Assembly (NCBI GenBank): GCA_964036665.1
Contig: OZ038533.1
Location: 7,400,413 to 7,464,412, forward strand
Source of the DNA: Gordius sp. MW1
Taxonomy: Eukaryota; Nematomorpha; Gordioida; Gordea; Gordiidae
Reading direction: 5' to 3'
Length of the DNA stretch: 64,000 nucleotides
Shown here: positions 55,101 through 63,367 of the stretch, piece by piece
Layout: each line of letters begins with the position of its first letter
How positions within the stretch are numbered: position 1 is the stretch's first letter
The notes under the pieces: model-generated
What the model was told of the DNA's origin: nothing
The model's input: only the letters and a program-made list of their open reading frames with translations
Database searches by the model: none
Translations under genes and position numbers: made by a program

Positions 55101-58100
55101 AACACCCGGTTTCAAGGTAGCATCTATAAACGAGCATAAATCCTTGGTTGTTATTAATAAGGCATTGGACTCAGTTAATGAGCCAACCTCGGTTTCAGGG
55201 GCAAGGGTTTTTGTTTATAAGCCTACGACCCTGTTTGGGTTGATTGTGATGGTCAGTACGTTGGGAAACTGTGGCATTATAACAAAGCTGAGTTTATAGA
55301 AATTTTTCGTGAAGAATTAGGGTGTTTGAATGATAACGTTTTTTCGATAAAGGTTAACTCAGATGCAGTTCCTCGTTTTTGTCCTGGCCGTCGAATACCT
55401 TTTAATTGGGTGGATAAGGTCAATAATGTTATAGAAGGTTGATATACCCCCTACTTAGAATCAAAATGGTTTTAGCTAATTTAAAAGGTGCTAAATTCTT
55501 TTCAAAAATAGATCTTAGGAATGCATACCTTCAGTTACGTGTAGATAATAAGACGTCTAAAATGTTAACAATAAACACCGATAAACGTGTGGAACGGAGG
55601 TCCTGCAACAACTTTCCCTTGGCCCTACTGAGGGGGTGCCGGAAAAAGTAAAAGGGGAAGCTGTTGTAGTTGGGGTTAAATTTAATTTGGTTTGCACCCA
55701 TCACTTAACGTTTACACAGACGAACCTACGCAGATGCGCTTACGCAAATGAGCTAGGAAGTATAGAGTGTTGTATCTTGCCAACTAAGATTAGTTATGTG
55801 AATAAATGGGCACTAATTCGAAGCAGACGAATTTGTAAATGGCATGCCTCATATTAGTGAAGATGTGCAGTACATCAAACTGTCGGCATCCCTCATGCAC
55901 ATTGAGAAGTGCATCGACAGGGTTTAAATAGCGGGAGGATATGTTTATTTTTCATCTTTAGAATACGTTGGTCCAGCGGCAGTATAAGCGAAGAACCAAA
56001 CGTCCCCCTAACCCCAATACGGTCATTGGTCCTTATACGTCACTCGACCTAGTCTTATTTGTTACACGGATATTTCCCCCCGGCCATCGTTCAACATCTA
56101 CATTTATCTTCAGAATATCATTATCCTATCGATATATTATTTATTTGATTTATAACTCGAATACGGCCAATTGTTTATATTTATTTGTTTACTAATATAA
56201 AGGAGTCAAATTGGGTAGTGAGAACTTTATCCCTGTCGCTGCGCTTCTCAATTTACATGAGGGATGCCTTACAACAGATCGATATACTGCACATCTCTAC
56301 TAATATGAGTCAAGCTTTTTAAGAGATGCACCGATACCACTATTTTATGCCGATACCGATACCAGCCGATACTTAAGATTTTTTTGCCGATACCGATACC
56401 ATGCCGATACTTATAATAAAAAAAATTTTTATACTAAAAAATATATGCAAATTAAATATTATAAATTAAGTCACATCCAAATTTTGGTAGATCAGAATTT
56501 TGACGATAAAACAATTGTAAAGAAATATGTATAGCCAATCAAATGAAACAATTTTCAAAAAATTTAAAAAGTCCTCTATTTTTTAATGGTAGGAGATACT
56601 ATAAATATTATTTTTTGAGTTTCATATTGAAAAAGGTATCGGCTTGGTAATTGCCGATACTAGCAAAGTATCGGGCCGATTATTTTGGCAAGGTATCGGC
56701 GCCGATACCATGCCGATACTTGGTATCGGTGCATCTCTACTTTTTACATATTCGTCTGCTTCTAATTAACGCCCATTTATTCACATAACTAATCATTACA
56801 TTTTATTCGCACACCCATTACTTTAAAAATTATTCCCACCATTAGCTGGCAAGATAAAACACGCCGTTTTTCCTATCTCATTTGCGTAAGATCATCTGCG
56901 TAGGTTCGTCTGCGTAAACTTTAAGTGATGTGTGCAAACCAAATTAAAATTAACCATTTAACCAAATTTATTTACAAACTACAACACAATTATTTAAATT
57001 TAAAAAAAATTGGAAATAAGTATTTTAAAATCAATATATAAAAAGTTTAACTTCAAGTTTATAATCACTTTACCACTATAAAAATAAATGCAAATATTAT
57101 ATAGGATTAGCGCCATCTGTAAAAGATTTTAATTTATATAAACATATTATATCTCTCAAATTTCGCGTTACCCTTTATTTGCTAGTTACTATAAGTGTGT
57201 GTGCACCTAATATATTAAGACATTTCCTACCCCTAGAGACCTGCACTGGCCGGCCGAAGCCCGACCCGGCTTGAGCCCGGCCTAACCCAATCGGGCTTCG
57301 GGTCGGACTCGTTAGAATTTAATAAAACAATGGGGTTTTGGGCTTGGGTCGAGTCTGATGAGGCGGCTTGACCCGAGGCCCGAGCCTGGCCCGAATAGAC
57401 TAAAGCAAACTAATTTTATAAAATATGATTTAAACAAACTCAACTCGATATTTAATAATTGTCTTCATACACTATACATAATATAGCTTCCAAGCTTCAG
57501 GTTTTTCCCTGTCTATTATAATTTTGATCTAAATTGCTAATCTTATTCTAATATTTAAATATATTCATATAGCTGTTACATTAGAAATAAAATAAGGAAA
57601 TATTTTTAAAAGTGTTTTATATGGAACTGTTAGATAAATATATTATATAAAGTTAAATTTTCAGCGTTAAATATAAGCTGAATAAAGTGTAGCGAGTGAA
57701 AATAAAATTTTATTGCAAACTTATCGCAGTTGTAAATTGCGATTAATAAATGCATTCATTGTGAAATAATTTTCAAAAATTGTAAAAAAAATTAAAAATT
57801 TTGAATTTGAAAAATCGGGTCGGGGTCGGGCTCGTGTCAGGCCAAAAATAAAAAAATCGTTCGGGCTCGGGCCGGGCTCGGGAAAAATAAAAACTGAGAC
57901 GTCGGGCTCGGGCCGAGCAGAAAAAAATGTATTTTGCAGGGCTCTACCTACCCCTCCCTCCCTCCCTCTCTTAACTACTGTATATGCATAGCATAGAAGC
58001 GCTTCGCCTCCCATACAAAATAATATTTAGGTGGGTGGGCATGGGACGGGGTTGCGCTGAATGGAACAGGCATGGGCCCGGGGTGGAGCGGGATTGAAGC

Positions 58101-61100
58101 AAGGCGACCAAATGTTCACTCTTACATTCGGGTGTGAATATTTTGGAGCAAGGGTATGACCCTGCTATCATTATAAGTTTAATTAGGTGAGAATGGAAGG
58201 AGAATGGAAATGCGAAAGGTTAATAATGTGTTCATATAAATTAAAATCGTTTACACGTGGCGCTTATCTCATATAACATTTGCATTTATAATAGTGTTAA
58301 AAGAGATTAAGGTTTCAGTTAAACTTTTTATAAATTGATTTTAAAATACTATAATTTTAAATTTTTTTAAATTTAAATAATTGATATTAATAATCTAAAA
58401 CTCGGGCCTTCGGCCCTCGTGGGAAGGGGGAGAAGGGAAGGGAAGAGGGGAAGGGAAGGGGGGACGACTCATCTGTACTTCTTATAAATGTATCATATTT
58501 GCTATGCAATTTATGGGCGAGAAAGGTGGGAAGGGGCGAGAATGCCTATAGAGGGGTATTAAATGCCTAATGATTAATTAATTATTTATACAAATTTTCC
58601 ATTATAGGCAAAATGTAATATAGGCAAGGGTTAGGGTTAGATTTGGTGTTTGCATCTAGTTGCGTATAACATTAGTTTTTATGGCCTTTAGTGATTATGG
58701 GTCTAACAAACATTATATTATAAAACAACACAATGTTAAGAATTTGCAGATTGTTGGGAGAAATTTTTTGTTGAATTTGAACAATTTTTAATTAAAAAAA
58801 TCAAAAATTTGGCCAATGATCACTTTTTCTCTATTGGTCAGTACCAACAGATACTCTATAAGTCAATGATAGCCAAAAAAACGGGAAAAAAATTTTGATG
58901 CTCACTTTGGCCCATGGTTATTTTTTTCCATTGGTCAGCAGCCAGCACACGATAAAAGTGGATATAAATTCATAAGAGTAAAAAAAACGAAAAAAAATTT
59001 TCGAATCACATTTTGGATAATGGTCATTTTTTTCCATTGGTCAGCAGCCAGGACACGGTAAAAATGGATATAAATTCATAATAGTCAAAAAAAAACGAAA
59101 AAAAAGTTTTCGAATCACATTTTGGCCAATGGTCATTTTATTCCATTGGTCAGCAGCCAGCGGACGGCCAAAAAGTCATAATAGCAATGGTAGGAACAGG
59201 AACAATCATAATAGTGAAAAAAAAACGAAAAAAATAATTTCGATTCACATTTTGGCCATTGGTCATTTTTTCCATCGGTCAGGAGCCAGCGGACGGCCAA
59301 AAAGTCATAATAGCAATGGTAGTAACAGGAACAATCATAATAGTCAAAAAAAAAACAAAAAAATAAACTCGGATTCCCATTTTGGCCAATGGTCATTTTT
59401 TTCATTGGTCAGCAGCCAACGGACGGCCAAAAAGTCTTATTATCAATGATAGTAACAAGAACAATCATAAGAGTCAAAAAAACTCCGGGATTCTAACCTA
59501 AAAACTAGTTAAATTGCATAGAAATTAAAAGTAAACAACTTATATTTATGTTTATTATATAACATTGGTCAGCAGCCAGCGGTCGGCCAAAAAGTCATAA
59601 TAGCAATGGTAGAAACAGGAACAATCATAATAGTCAAAAAAAAAACGAAAAAAATAATTTCGATTCACATTTTGGCCAATGGTCATTTTTTTCATTGGTC
59701 AGCAGCCAGCGGACGGCCAAAAATTCTTATTATCAATGATAGTAACAAGAACAATCATAAGAGTTAAAAAAAACTCCGGGATTCTAACCCCAAAACTAGT
59801 TAAATTGCATAGCAATTAAAAAGTAAACAACTTTTATTTATGTTTATTATATAACTAGTTAAATTGCATAGCATTGTAAACAACTTTTATCTATGTTTAT
59901 TATATAATAGATAATTTAACAAATCTTATATATAACACACCGAGGGAGATAAAGATGAGGGGTGGGGCACCTCTTATGCATTAATTTAAAAAATAACACA
60001 GCGAGGGAGATAGAGATGAGGGGTGGGGCACCTCTTTCTCATGCATTAATTTAAAAAATCGATAACCTAATATACCCAATGCAAATAGATAGGAGGGTAA
60101 CGGACGGACAACGGACGGACGGACAACAAAAAACGAGCCCATAAATTGCATAGCAATTAATAAAAAATGCTTAGCGATTGTATTTTTGTCACAATATTTT
60201 TATATAAAAACTATACCAAATTTTATATTTGGACACACCTGTTATGATAAGAACTATTTAAAACTGGTTTATTGAAGAATCCAATTTGACAATAGACCCT
60301 ACGTCTATTGTCAAAAATTTATATCGAATGTTCGGGATATATATATATAAGACTAATGAAAATATTGGTTAGGGGGGGGCCATGGTTGCAGAGATAGAAG
60401 AGGCAGGACAACCAAGTACTAATTAGGGAAAAAAATTAATTATGTATGCTGATTCTAAATCAGGCTTAAACTCTGTCGATGGACTGTTCTCAATTTGCAT
60501 GAGGGATGCCATTAACCTTAAGATAGTTCGATGTACTGCACATCTCAATTTGCATAAGGAATGCCTTTAACATATTTGTCTGCTTCTAATTAGTGCCATC
60601 CATCATTTCACAAAACTCAAACCAACCACTAATTAGGCAATCCCGCAGACGATTAATTAGTGTCATAAGTCATTTCTCAAAATTTAATAAAACCACTAAT
60701 TAAATTACTTTAAAATAGAGATGCACCGATACCACCATTTTGTGCCGATACCGATACCAGCCGATACCTAAGATTTTTTTGCCGATACCGATACCATGCC
60801 GATACTTATAATAAAAAAAATTTTATACTAAAAAATATATGCAAATTAATAACTCCATAGTGTATCTAAAGAATCCATCTAAGGCTTAATATATAATAAT
60901 TTTTAAAATAAAACAATATATACTTAAAAGCGCAGTTATTCGGGACAGATGGTCAATGAGTTTATTATACTCCGCATAGAAATATTTATAGCCAATCAAA
61001 TGAAACAATTTCAAAAAATTTAAAAAGTCCTCTATTTTTTAATGGTAGGAGATACTATAAATATAATTTTTTGAGTTTCATATTGAAAAAGGTATCGACT

Positions 61101-62650
61101 TGGTAATTGCCGATACTAGCAAAGTATCGGCCAATACTTTTAGCAAGGTATAGGCGCCGATACCATGCCGATACTTGGTATCGGTGCATCTCTACTTTAA
61201 AACATTTTAAACAGAAATTAATTAACTACCTACAACACGATATGAATGCAAACCCTAAGGTGACCTGACCCAACATAAAGGATGGGGCTTGGGATTTCCA
61301 ACCTAAGGTTTTTGGCTAGAGTTAAAATATAGCCCAACATTTTGAATTGAGGTTTTGAAAAAACCTTAGGTGTTTAAAAAACCTAAGCCTAACCTAATAG
61401 GGTTTAGGTTCAGGTATTTTAAAACCCCGAGGTTTTAAAAAAGCCTTAACAAACCGGGGCAAGGTTTTGGAAACCCCCGGATTTCCTACCACTACATTAG
61501 ACATTTTTTTTAAATCATGTAGGTTATGTTTTTAGACAAAAATGGTGAATCTTAAGATTAAATTTCATGAATAGTATGATATGCTTAAGTATAATATCTT
61601 ATATATCAATTATATCTTATTTTTTAATTGTAATTTGATATCATTTTCATAATTTAAAATTAAAAAAAGTTTAATTACTACATATTTGTCTATATAAATC
61701 TGTTAAAAAGATTCTTTACGAGGGACAAAATCTTTTAAATATGTATTGTTGTTGAGTTGAGGTTGTAGCCAGAGCATTTATCGAAAAGCAAAAAAACATT
61801 TTACACTCATTTTTTAATCTTCCGCCTTCCCTAGTCCAAATCCTGGCTAAGCCCATGCATAACAAGTAACAACATCTAATAAACCAGTGGCATCATGGGC
61901 GTATCCAGGGTTTGGATTAGGGAGCGGGGGGATAATAATGAAGTTCAATTAGGGGGGGGGGGCAAAACAGAATTTTTTTAAATTTATAGGGTTTTTGTAT
62001 TGAATTTTTTTTGTCATTCAAGGGGGGGGGGGCTGCTCCTCCCCCCTGGCTACGCCCATGAGTGGCGTAGTTCGAACGCGAATGAGGGGGCTAAGGGTAA
62101 CCGGCCTTTATTATTATTCTTAATTTTCAATCCATTAATTAAATTTACCCATTTCCCTAATTTTACAAGTTTTCACATTTAAAAGAAATTCACCCATCAT
62201 AGATAGTTTGCCAAACCTAATAATACTACTTTTTAATATTAATGTCAATTTGTCAAGTTCACTAATGTCTTTGGCTACGTTTACTTAATTCATGACTTAT
62301 TTTAAACTTAATATCAAGCATTTGTTAGGCCAAATATTTCAAAAGCGAATCAGTTTATTCTGCATGTATAAATAGAATATGATTTGGGTATAAAACACGA
62401 CGGCCCCCAGTATCATTAATATTTTTTGTCTAAATAGGCAAAAATATAAAATTAAAAATATATAAATTAATAATTTTACCACGTTCATTTTAATTTCGGG
62501 ATCTTCCTTATGGAATACCGTTTGGCTGGCCAACAAAATTTTATTAGTCCATACATTTTGAGCGAATGGCGAAGTGATTTGGTTTTGCGAAGATAATTCA
62601 TAACTATTCATCAAAAATGTCAATGGCCATAGCACATAAATTAAGTTCAT
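42922..62650 (-). CDS. LIPA: Lysosomal acid lipase family (six exons, complete)
   Basis: Alpha/beta-hydrolase that cleaves triacylglycerol and cholesteryl esters at acidic pH. Exons (minus): 62650-62480, 50878-50680, 48738-48624, 48500-48074, 44566-44426 and 43158-42922, with consistent phases at all five junctions, for 429 residues (vertebrate LIPA about 399). Residues 1-20 are a signal peptide. The family start [12 protein letters not shown] is followed by [11 protein letters not shown] and the oxyanion region YLQHGLL. Next come [18 protein letters not shown] and the nucleophile elbow GHSQG (Ser193). The Asp375 region is GSKDWLAT, and His402 is in NHLDFIWG. An upstream in-frame ATG at 62692 is possible, but the one at 62650 gives a cleaner signal peptide. 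Intron 1 (11.6 kb) and intron 4 (3.5 kb) are filled with transposons. Which paralogue it is cannot be told. Confidence 0.95.
43159..44425 (-). other. Lipase intron 5
   Basis: 1267 nt, AT-rich, with one purine-rich patch near 43250. No mobile element border or nested gene was recognised. Confidence 0.7.
44426..44566 (-). CDS. LIPA: Lipase exon 5
   Basis: [20 protein letters not shown] then [17 protein letters not shown], the conserved H-x-P-x-GTSVQN block of acid lipases. Donor GTTAGT. Confidence 0.95.
45036..47603. mobile_element. Long-TIR DNA element with unclassified zinc-binding ORF
   Basis: Left arm 45036-45790 and right arm 46845-47603 are reverse complements of about 755 bp with few differences by eye. 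They start CGTTTTTCGGCCGACCCCCT on the left and ACGTTTTCGGCCGACCCCCT on the right (minus strand). The roughly 1.05 kb centre holds one minus-strand ORF (45867-46589). No target duplication is obvious. A C-run or G-run (about 45591 and 47029) sits at the same place in both arms. It lies within lipase intron 4. It fits no superfamily I can name from the ends. Confidence 0.85.
45867..46589 (-). CDS. Transposon ORF, CCNP zinc-module protein, C-terminally short
   Basis: 240 codons. The N-terminal module has [12 protein letters not shown] and later [10 protein letters not shown], that is CC-x(n)-C-x2-C, probably a zinc site. The middle is acidic and Ser/Pro-rich. The C-terminal part, [20 protein letters not shown] then [20 protein letters not shown] and [16 protein letters not shown], looks like a helix-turn-helix DNA-binding segment. 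I have seen this arrangement in longer uncharacterised proteins of cnidarians, aphids and fish. Here the frame ends soon after FYCSDKC, so the downstream, possibly catalytic, part is missing. Function unknown; transposition role inferred from the TIRs. Confidence 0.7.
   Translation of the reverse strand: MHIFISQPYSLIMEAIKYRSRCCNPLGIHGKKVKGIRKVSAWMNLNPDYKICTPCRKLLKARANHQPEQSSIMEPHSPEENIPMEHDSTRIEALNESIPLIGVSPIKIKRLQEKRYPQKKLANISNAIASTLNVALDSEIADQDLEILKGMKENFSLLNKSDKHRLLTLLPDSWTAKKIKDYFSVTYYMAKLAKKLKKDKGILSTPNLKLGKTLSEGTVNFVKDFYCSDKCLKRQHNLLP
47604..48073 (-). other. Remainder of lipase intron 4 next to exon 4
   Basis: AT-rich with a 19-base G-run interrupted once (about 47932-47956). The open frame 47865-48164 on the plus strand overlaps lipase exon 4 antisense and is not a gene. 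Confidence 0.6.
48074..48500 (-). CDS. LIPA: Lipase exon 4 (catalytic serine)
   Basis: [18 protein letters not shown], then [18 protein letters not shown] with the nucleophile Ser, the cap region [18 protein letters not shown], and [18 protein letters not shown]. The 123-nt intron before it is the shortest in the gene. Confidence 0.95.
48624..48738 (-). CDS. LIPA: Lipase exon 3
   Basis: [20 protein letters not shown] then [17 protein letters not shown], a block strongly conserved in acid lipases. NQT is a possible N-glycosylation site. Acceptor TTTTTTCAG, donor GTATTT. Confidence 0.95.
48739..50679 (-). other. Lipase intron 2
   Basis: 1941 nt. It contains a CA/CACACG microsatellite (about 49594-49618) and a GC-richer patch with GGCCCGTTCCAGCAGGCCC (about 49229). 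No mobile element border was defined. The frame at 49992-50243 has no domain. Confidence 0.6.
50680..50878 (-). CDS. LIPA: Lipase exon 2 (oxyanion HG)
   Basis: [20 protein letters not shown], then [12 protein letters not shown], and [17 protein letters not shown]. The HG pair forms the oxyanion region. Acceptor ATGACTAG, donor GTAAAA. Confidence 0.93.
50879..52431 (-). other. Lipase intron 1, first part: MITE half and CCTTAGG repeat
   Basis: Holds half of a CATGGGCGTAGCC MITE (M2) at about 51574. It also holds a 540-bp repeat at about 51800-52335 whose ends are inverted blocks of CCTTAGGTTGGG and CCAACCTAAGG, similar to 61235-61490 and 26890-27100. The rest is AT-rich. Confidence 0.55.
52432..53010 (+). 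repeat. Gypsy 5' LTR
   Basis: 579 bp, TGTTGTAGTT to AGAACTTT. The outer 3' limit is judged only from where it stops matching the right copy. Confidence 0.75.
53277..54250 (-). mobile_element. Poly-A-tailed retroposon remnant inside the gypsy element
   Basis: Minus-strand insertion: the nuclease-like ORF is followed by AATAAA (about 53309-53314) and a terminal A-tract (T-run at 53277-53291 on the plus strand). This is the signature of target-primed insertion of an RNA. The 5' limit is approximate. A sister fragment lies at 23522-23892. Confidence 0.65.
53382..54011 (-). pseudogene. Retroelement C-terminal protein: zinc module plus nuclease-like domain
   Basis: 209 codons. Residues about 26-54 hold [18 protein letters not shown] with RYSRH, a CCHC-like metal site. 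Next come [20 protein letters not shown] and [12 protein letters not shown], a PD...W-D-x-T spacing that recalls PD-(D/E)xK (restriction-like) nucleases of some non-LTR elements, then [15 protein letters not shown]. The upstream part continues in a different frame (54002-54184, with [10 protein letters not shown]), and no RT is left. The frame is otherwise intact, so decay is recent. The nuclease label is inference. Confidence 0.6.
54360..55600 (+). pseudogene. Gypsy gag zinc knuckle, protease and RT start (broken)
   Basis: Three pieces in order: [14 protein letters not shown] (about 54457), a zinc knuckle whose second Cys is Ser; [12 protein letters not shown] (about 54750), the aspartic protease active site, with [16 protein letters not shown] downstream; and [14 protein letters not shown] (about 55400) followed by [18 protein letters not shown] (about 55490), the start of RT with its first catalytic Asp. 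Stops and frame changes separate them. Confidence 0.85.
55662..56228 (+). repeat. Gypsy 3' LTR
   Basis: 567 bp and very similar to the left LTR. It directly abuts an inverted partial LTR. Confidence 0.75.
56230..56986 (-). repeat. Inverted partial LTR of the same gypsy family, split by a MITE
   Basis: Reads CCCTGTCG..GCGCTTCTCAAT from 56230 and ends at ACAAACTACAACA (56986), the reverse complement of the LTR start. With the right LTR it forms a near-perfect inverted pair. A 419-bp MITE interrupts it at 56321-56739. Confidence 0.75.
56321..56739. mobile_element. hAT-like MITE, family M3 (AGAGATGCACCGATACC), copy 1
   Basis: Ends AAGAGATGCACCGATACC and GGTATCGGTGCATCTCTA. CTTTTT lies on both sides. 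The interior has repeated GCCGATACC steps at both ends. It is nested in the inverted LTR. Confidence 0.85.
56987..57233. other. AT-rich spacer in lipase intron 1
   Basis: No motif was recognised between the inverted LTR and the hAT-type element. Confidence 0.5.
57234..57946. mobile_element. Non-autonomous hAT, family H1 ends
   Basis: Ends TAGAGACCTGCA and TGCAGGGCTCTA, with an exact 8-bp duplication CCTACCCC (57226-57233 and 57947-57954). Subterminal CGGGC-rich blocks match the autonomous-type copy at 27106. 713 bp with no transposase, so it is presumably mobilised in trans by that family. Confidence 0.88.
57955..58396. other. Spacer in lipase intron 1
   Basis: A CCCTCCCTCCCTC run, then a GC-richer stretch (GGTGGGTGGGCATGGGACGG, about 58031) of unknown nature. 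No gene is seen. Confidence 0.45.
58397..60160 (-). mobile_element. Helentron/HINE-like repeat, copy E
   Basis: Full-length copy, nearly collinear with copy D. 3' hairpin 58397-58422, subterminal repeat near 58500, minisatellites 58800-59730, second minisatellite 59780-59890, duplicated block 59935-60050, GGAC run, 5' terminus at 60160. Minisatellite unit subtypes occur in the same order as in copies B and D. Confidence 0.75.
60161..60715. other. Spacer with a partial inverted gypsy LTR
   Basis: The block CTCAATTTGCATGAGGGATG (about 60489) and the following TAGTTCGATGTACTGCACAT match the LTR of the 52432 element in reverse. It is degenerate and truncated. Earlier sequence is AT-rich with a small inverted repeat around CGTCTATTGTCAAA (60282-60318). 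Confidence 0.5.
60716..61194. mobile_element. hAT-like MITE, family M3, copy 2
   Basis: Ends TAGAGATGCACCGATACC and GGTATCGGTGCATCTCTA, with an exact 8-bp duplication CTTTAAAA (60708-60715 and 61195-61202). The interior is close to copy 1. Confidence 0.9.
61203..61893. other. Spacer with CCTAAGG-type repeat
   Basis: 61235-61490 carries the inverted AACCTAAGG / CCTTAGGTT blocks also seen at 51800-52335. The rest is AT-rich. Confidence 0.5.
61894..62060. mobile_element. MITE family M2, copy 2
   Basis: Ends CATGGGCGTATCCAGG and CCTGGCTACGCCCATG, flanked by AGTGGCAT and AGTGGCGT (8 bp, one mismatch). The interior is G-runs and AAATTTTT-type stretches. Lies 420 bp from lipase exon 1. Confidence 0.85.
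62480..62650 (-). CDS. LIPA: Lipase exon 1 (signal peptide)
   Basis: [20 protein letters not shown] is hydrophobic and secretory; the exon ends [12 protein letters not shown] at donor GTAAAA. An upstream ATG (62692) would add 14 residues. Confidence 0.9.
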
Positions 62651-62692
62651 TTTAATCACACCGTGGTTTAATATTTTGACATTAATTTTCAA

Positions 62693-63367
62693 AATGCGCG
62701 AGTGTTGGTTCTTTTATGATATAAATCGATCAGCAATGATTTAAATGCGCGTTTGTTCCCTTCTTCCCCACTAATCATAATATCCTAAATGCCAGTGCTT
62801 TCCATGAACTAAAAATGATGGAAATCGTTAGATCCGATACGATTTCTATACACCTATCAATGCTATCCCTTTAATTTAAAGTCTTTAAATAATACTAGCC
62901 GTTAGAGGTATTTTTTGTTAAACGATACCTGGCTAAGAAAAACTCTTAAATATGTTTTAATTTTAATAATTGTAGCTATTTAGTGATAAAAGACGCAATC
63001 GACCAATAAAACTTAAGTGTATAAAGCTATATTAAGTAAAATGATTCCAAGTTGCTTTTAAAAGCGACATTAGGTGAATTAGATGAGAATAAAATTATAT
63101 TAATTTATTTTACATAATAGAGTAGTTTGCGGCAAAGTCATAGTTTGTAATCAAAACCCCTGCTTAAACCTTTTCAAGAAGTGTTATGAGCATGGCCAGA
63201 ATTTAAATAATGGGCAACAAGTTATGTAATAAATAAGGGTGTGTTAAGATAACATTTTTTCAAATTAGTAAATTCGTTCTTTTTTAAATTACGTGGTGGG
63301 ATTGAGACTGTTGTCACTTTCCCCTCCAAGTCTTTCCAAAAAATGTAGGGCGCTTCTTTAACTTTAT
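62693..63367. promoter_or_regulatory. Upstream region of the lipase gene
   Basis: Must contain the promoter and 5' UTR of the minus-strand lipase gene. AT-rich, with no distinctive core promoter element and no other gene. Confidence 0.4.

Larger units (their letters stand above)
52432..56228 (+). mobile_element. Ty3/gypsy LTR retrotransposon, internally deleted and nested
   Basis: Left LTR 52432-53010 and right LTR 55662-56228 both start TGTTGTAGTT and share the block GGTCCAGCGGCAGTATAAGC and a CAAATTGGGTAGT end. After the left LTR, TTGGTAGCACGAGG resembles a primer-binding site; before the right LTR is the purine tract AAAAGGGGAAG. The interior keeps a gag zinc-knuckle region, protease and the start of RT, but lacks most of RT, RNase H and integrase. 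A minus-strand retroposon is inserted at about 53277-54250. No target duplication was found. Confidence 0.8.
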
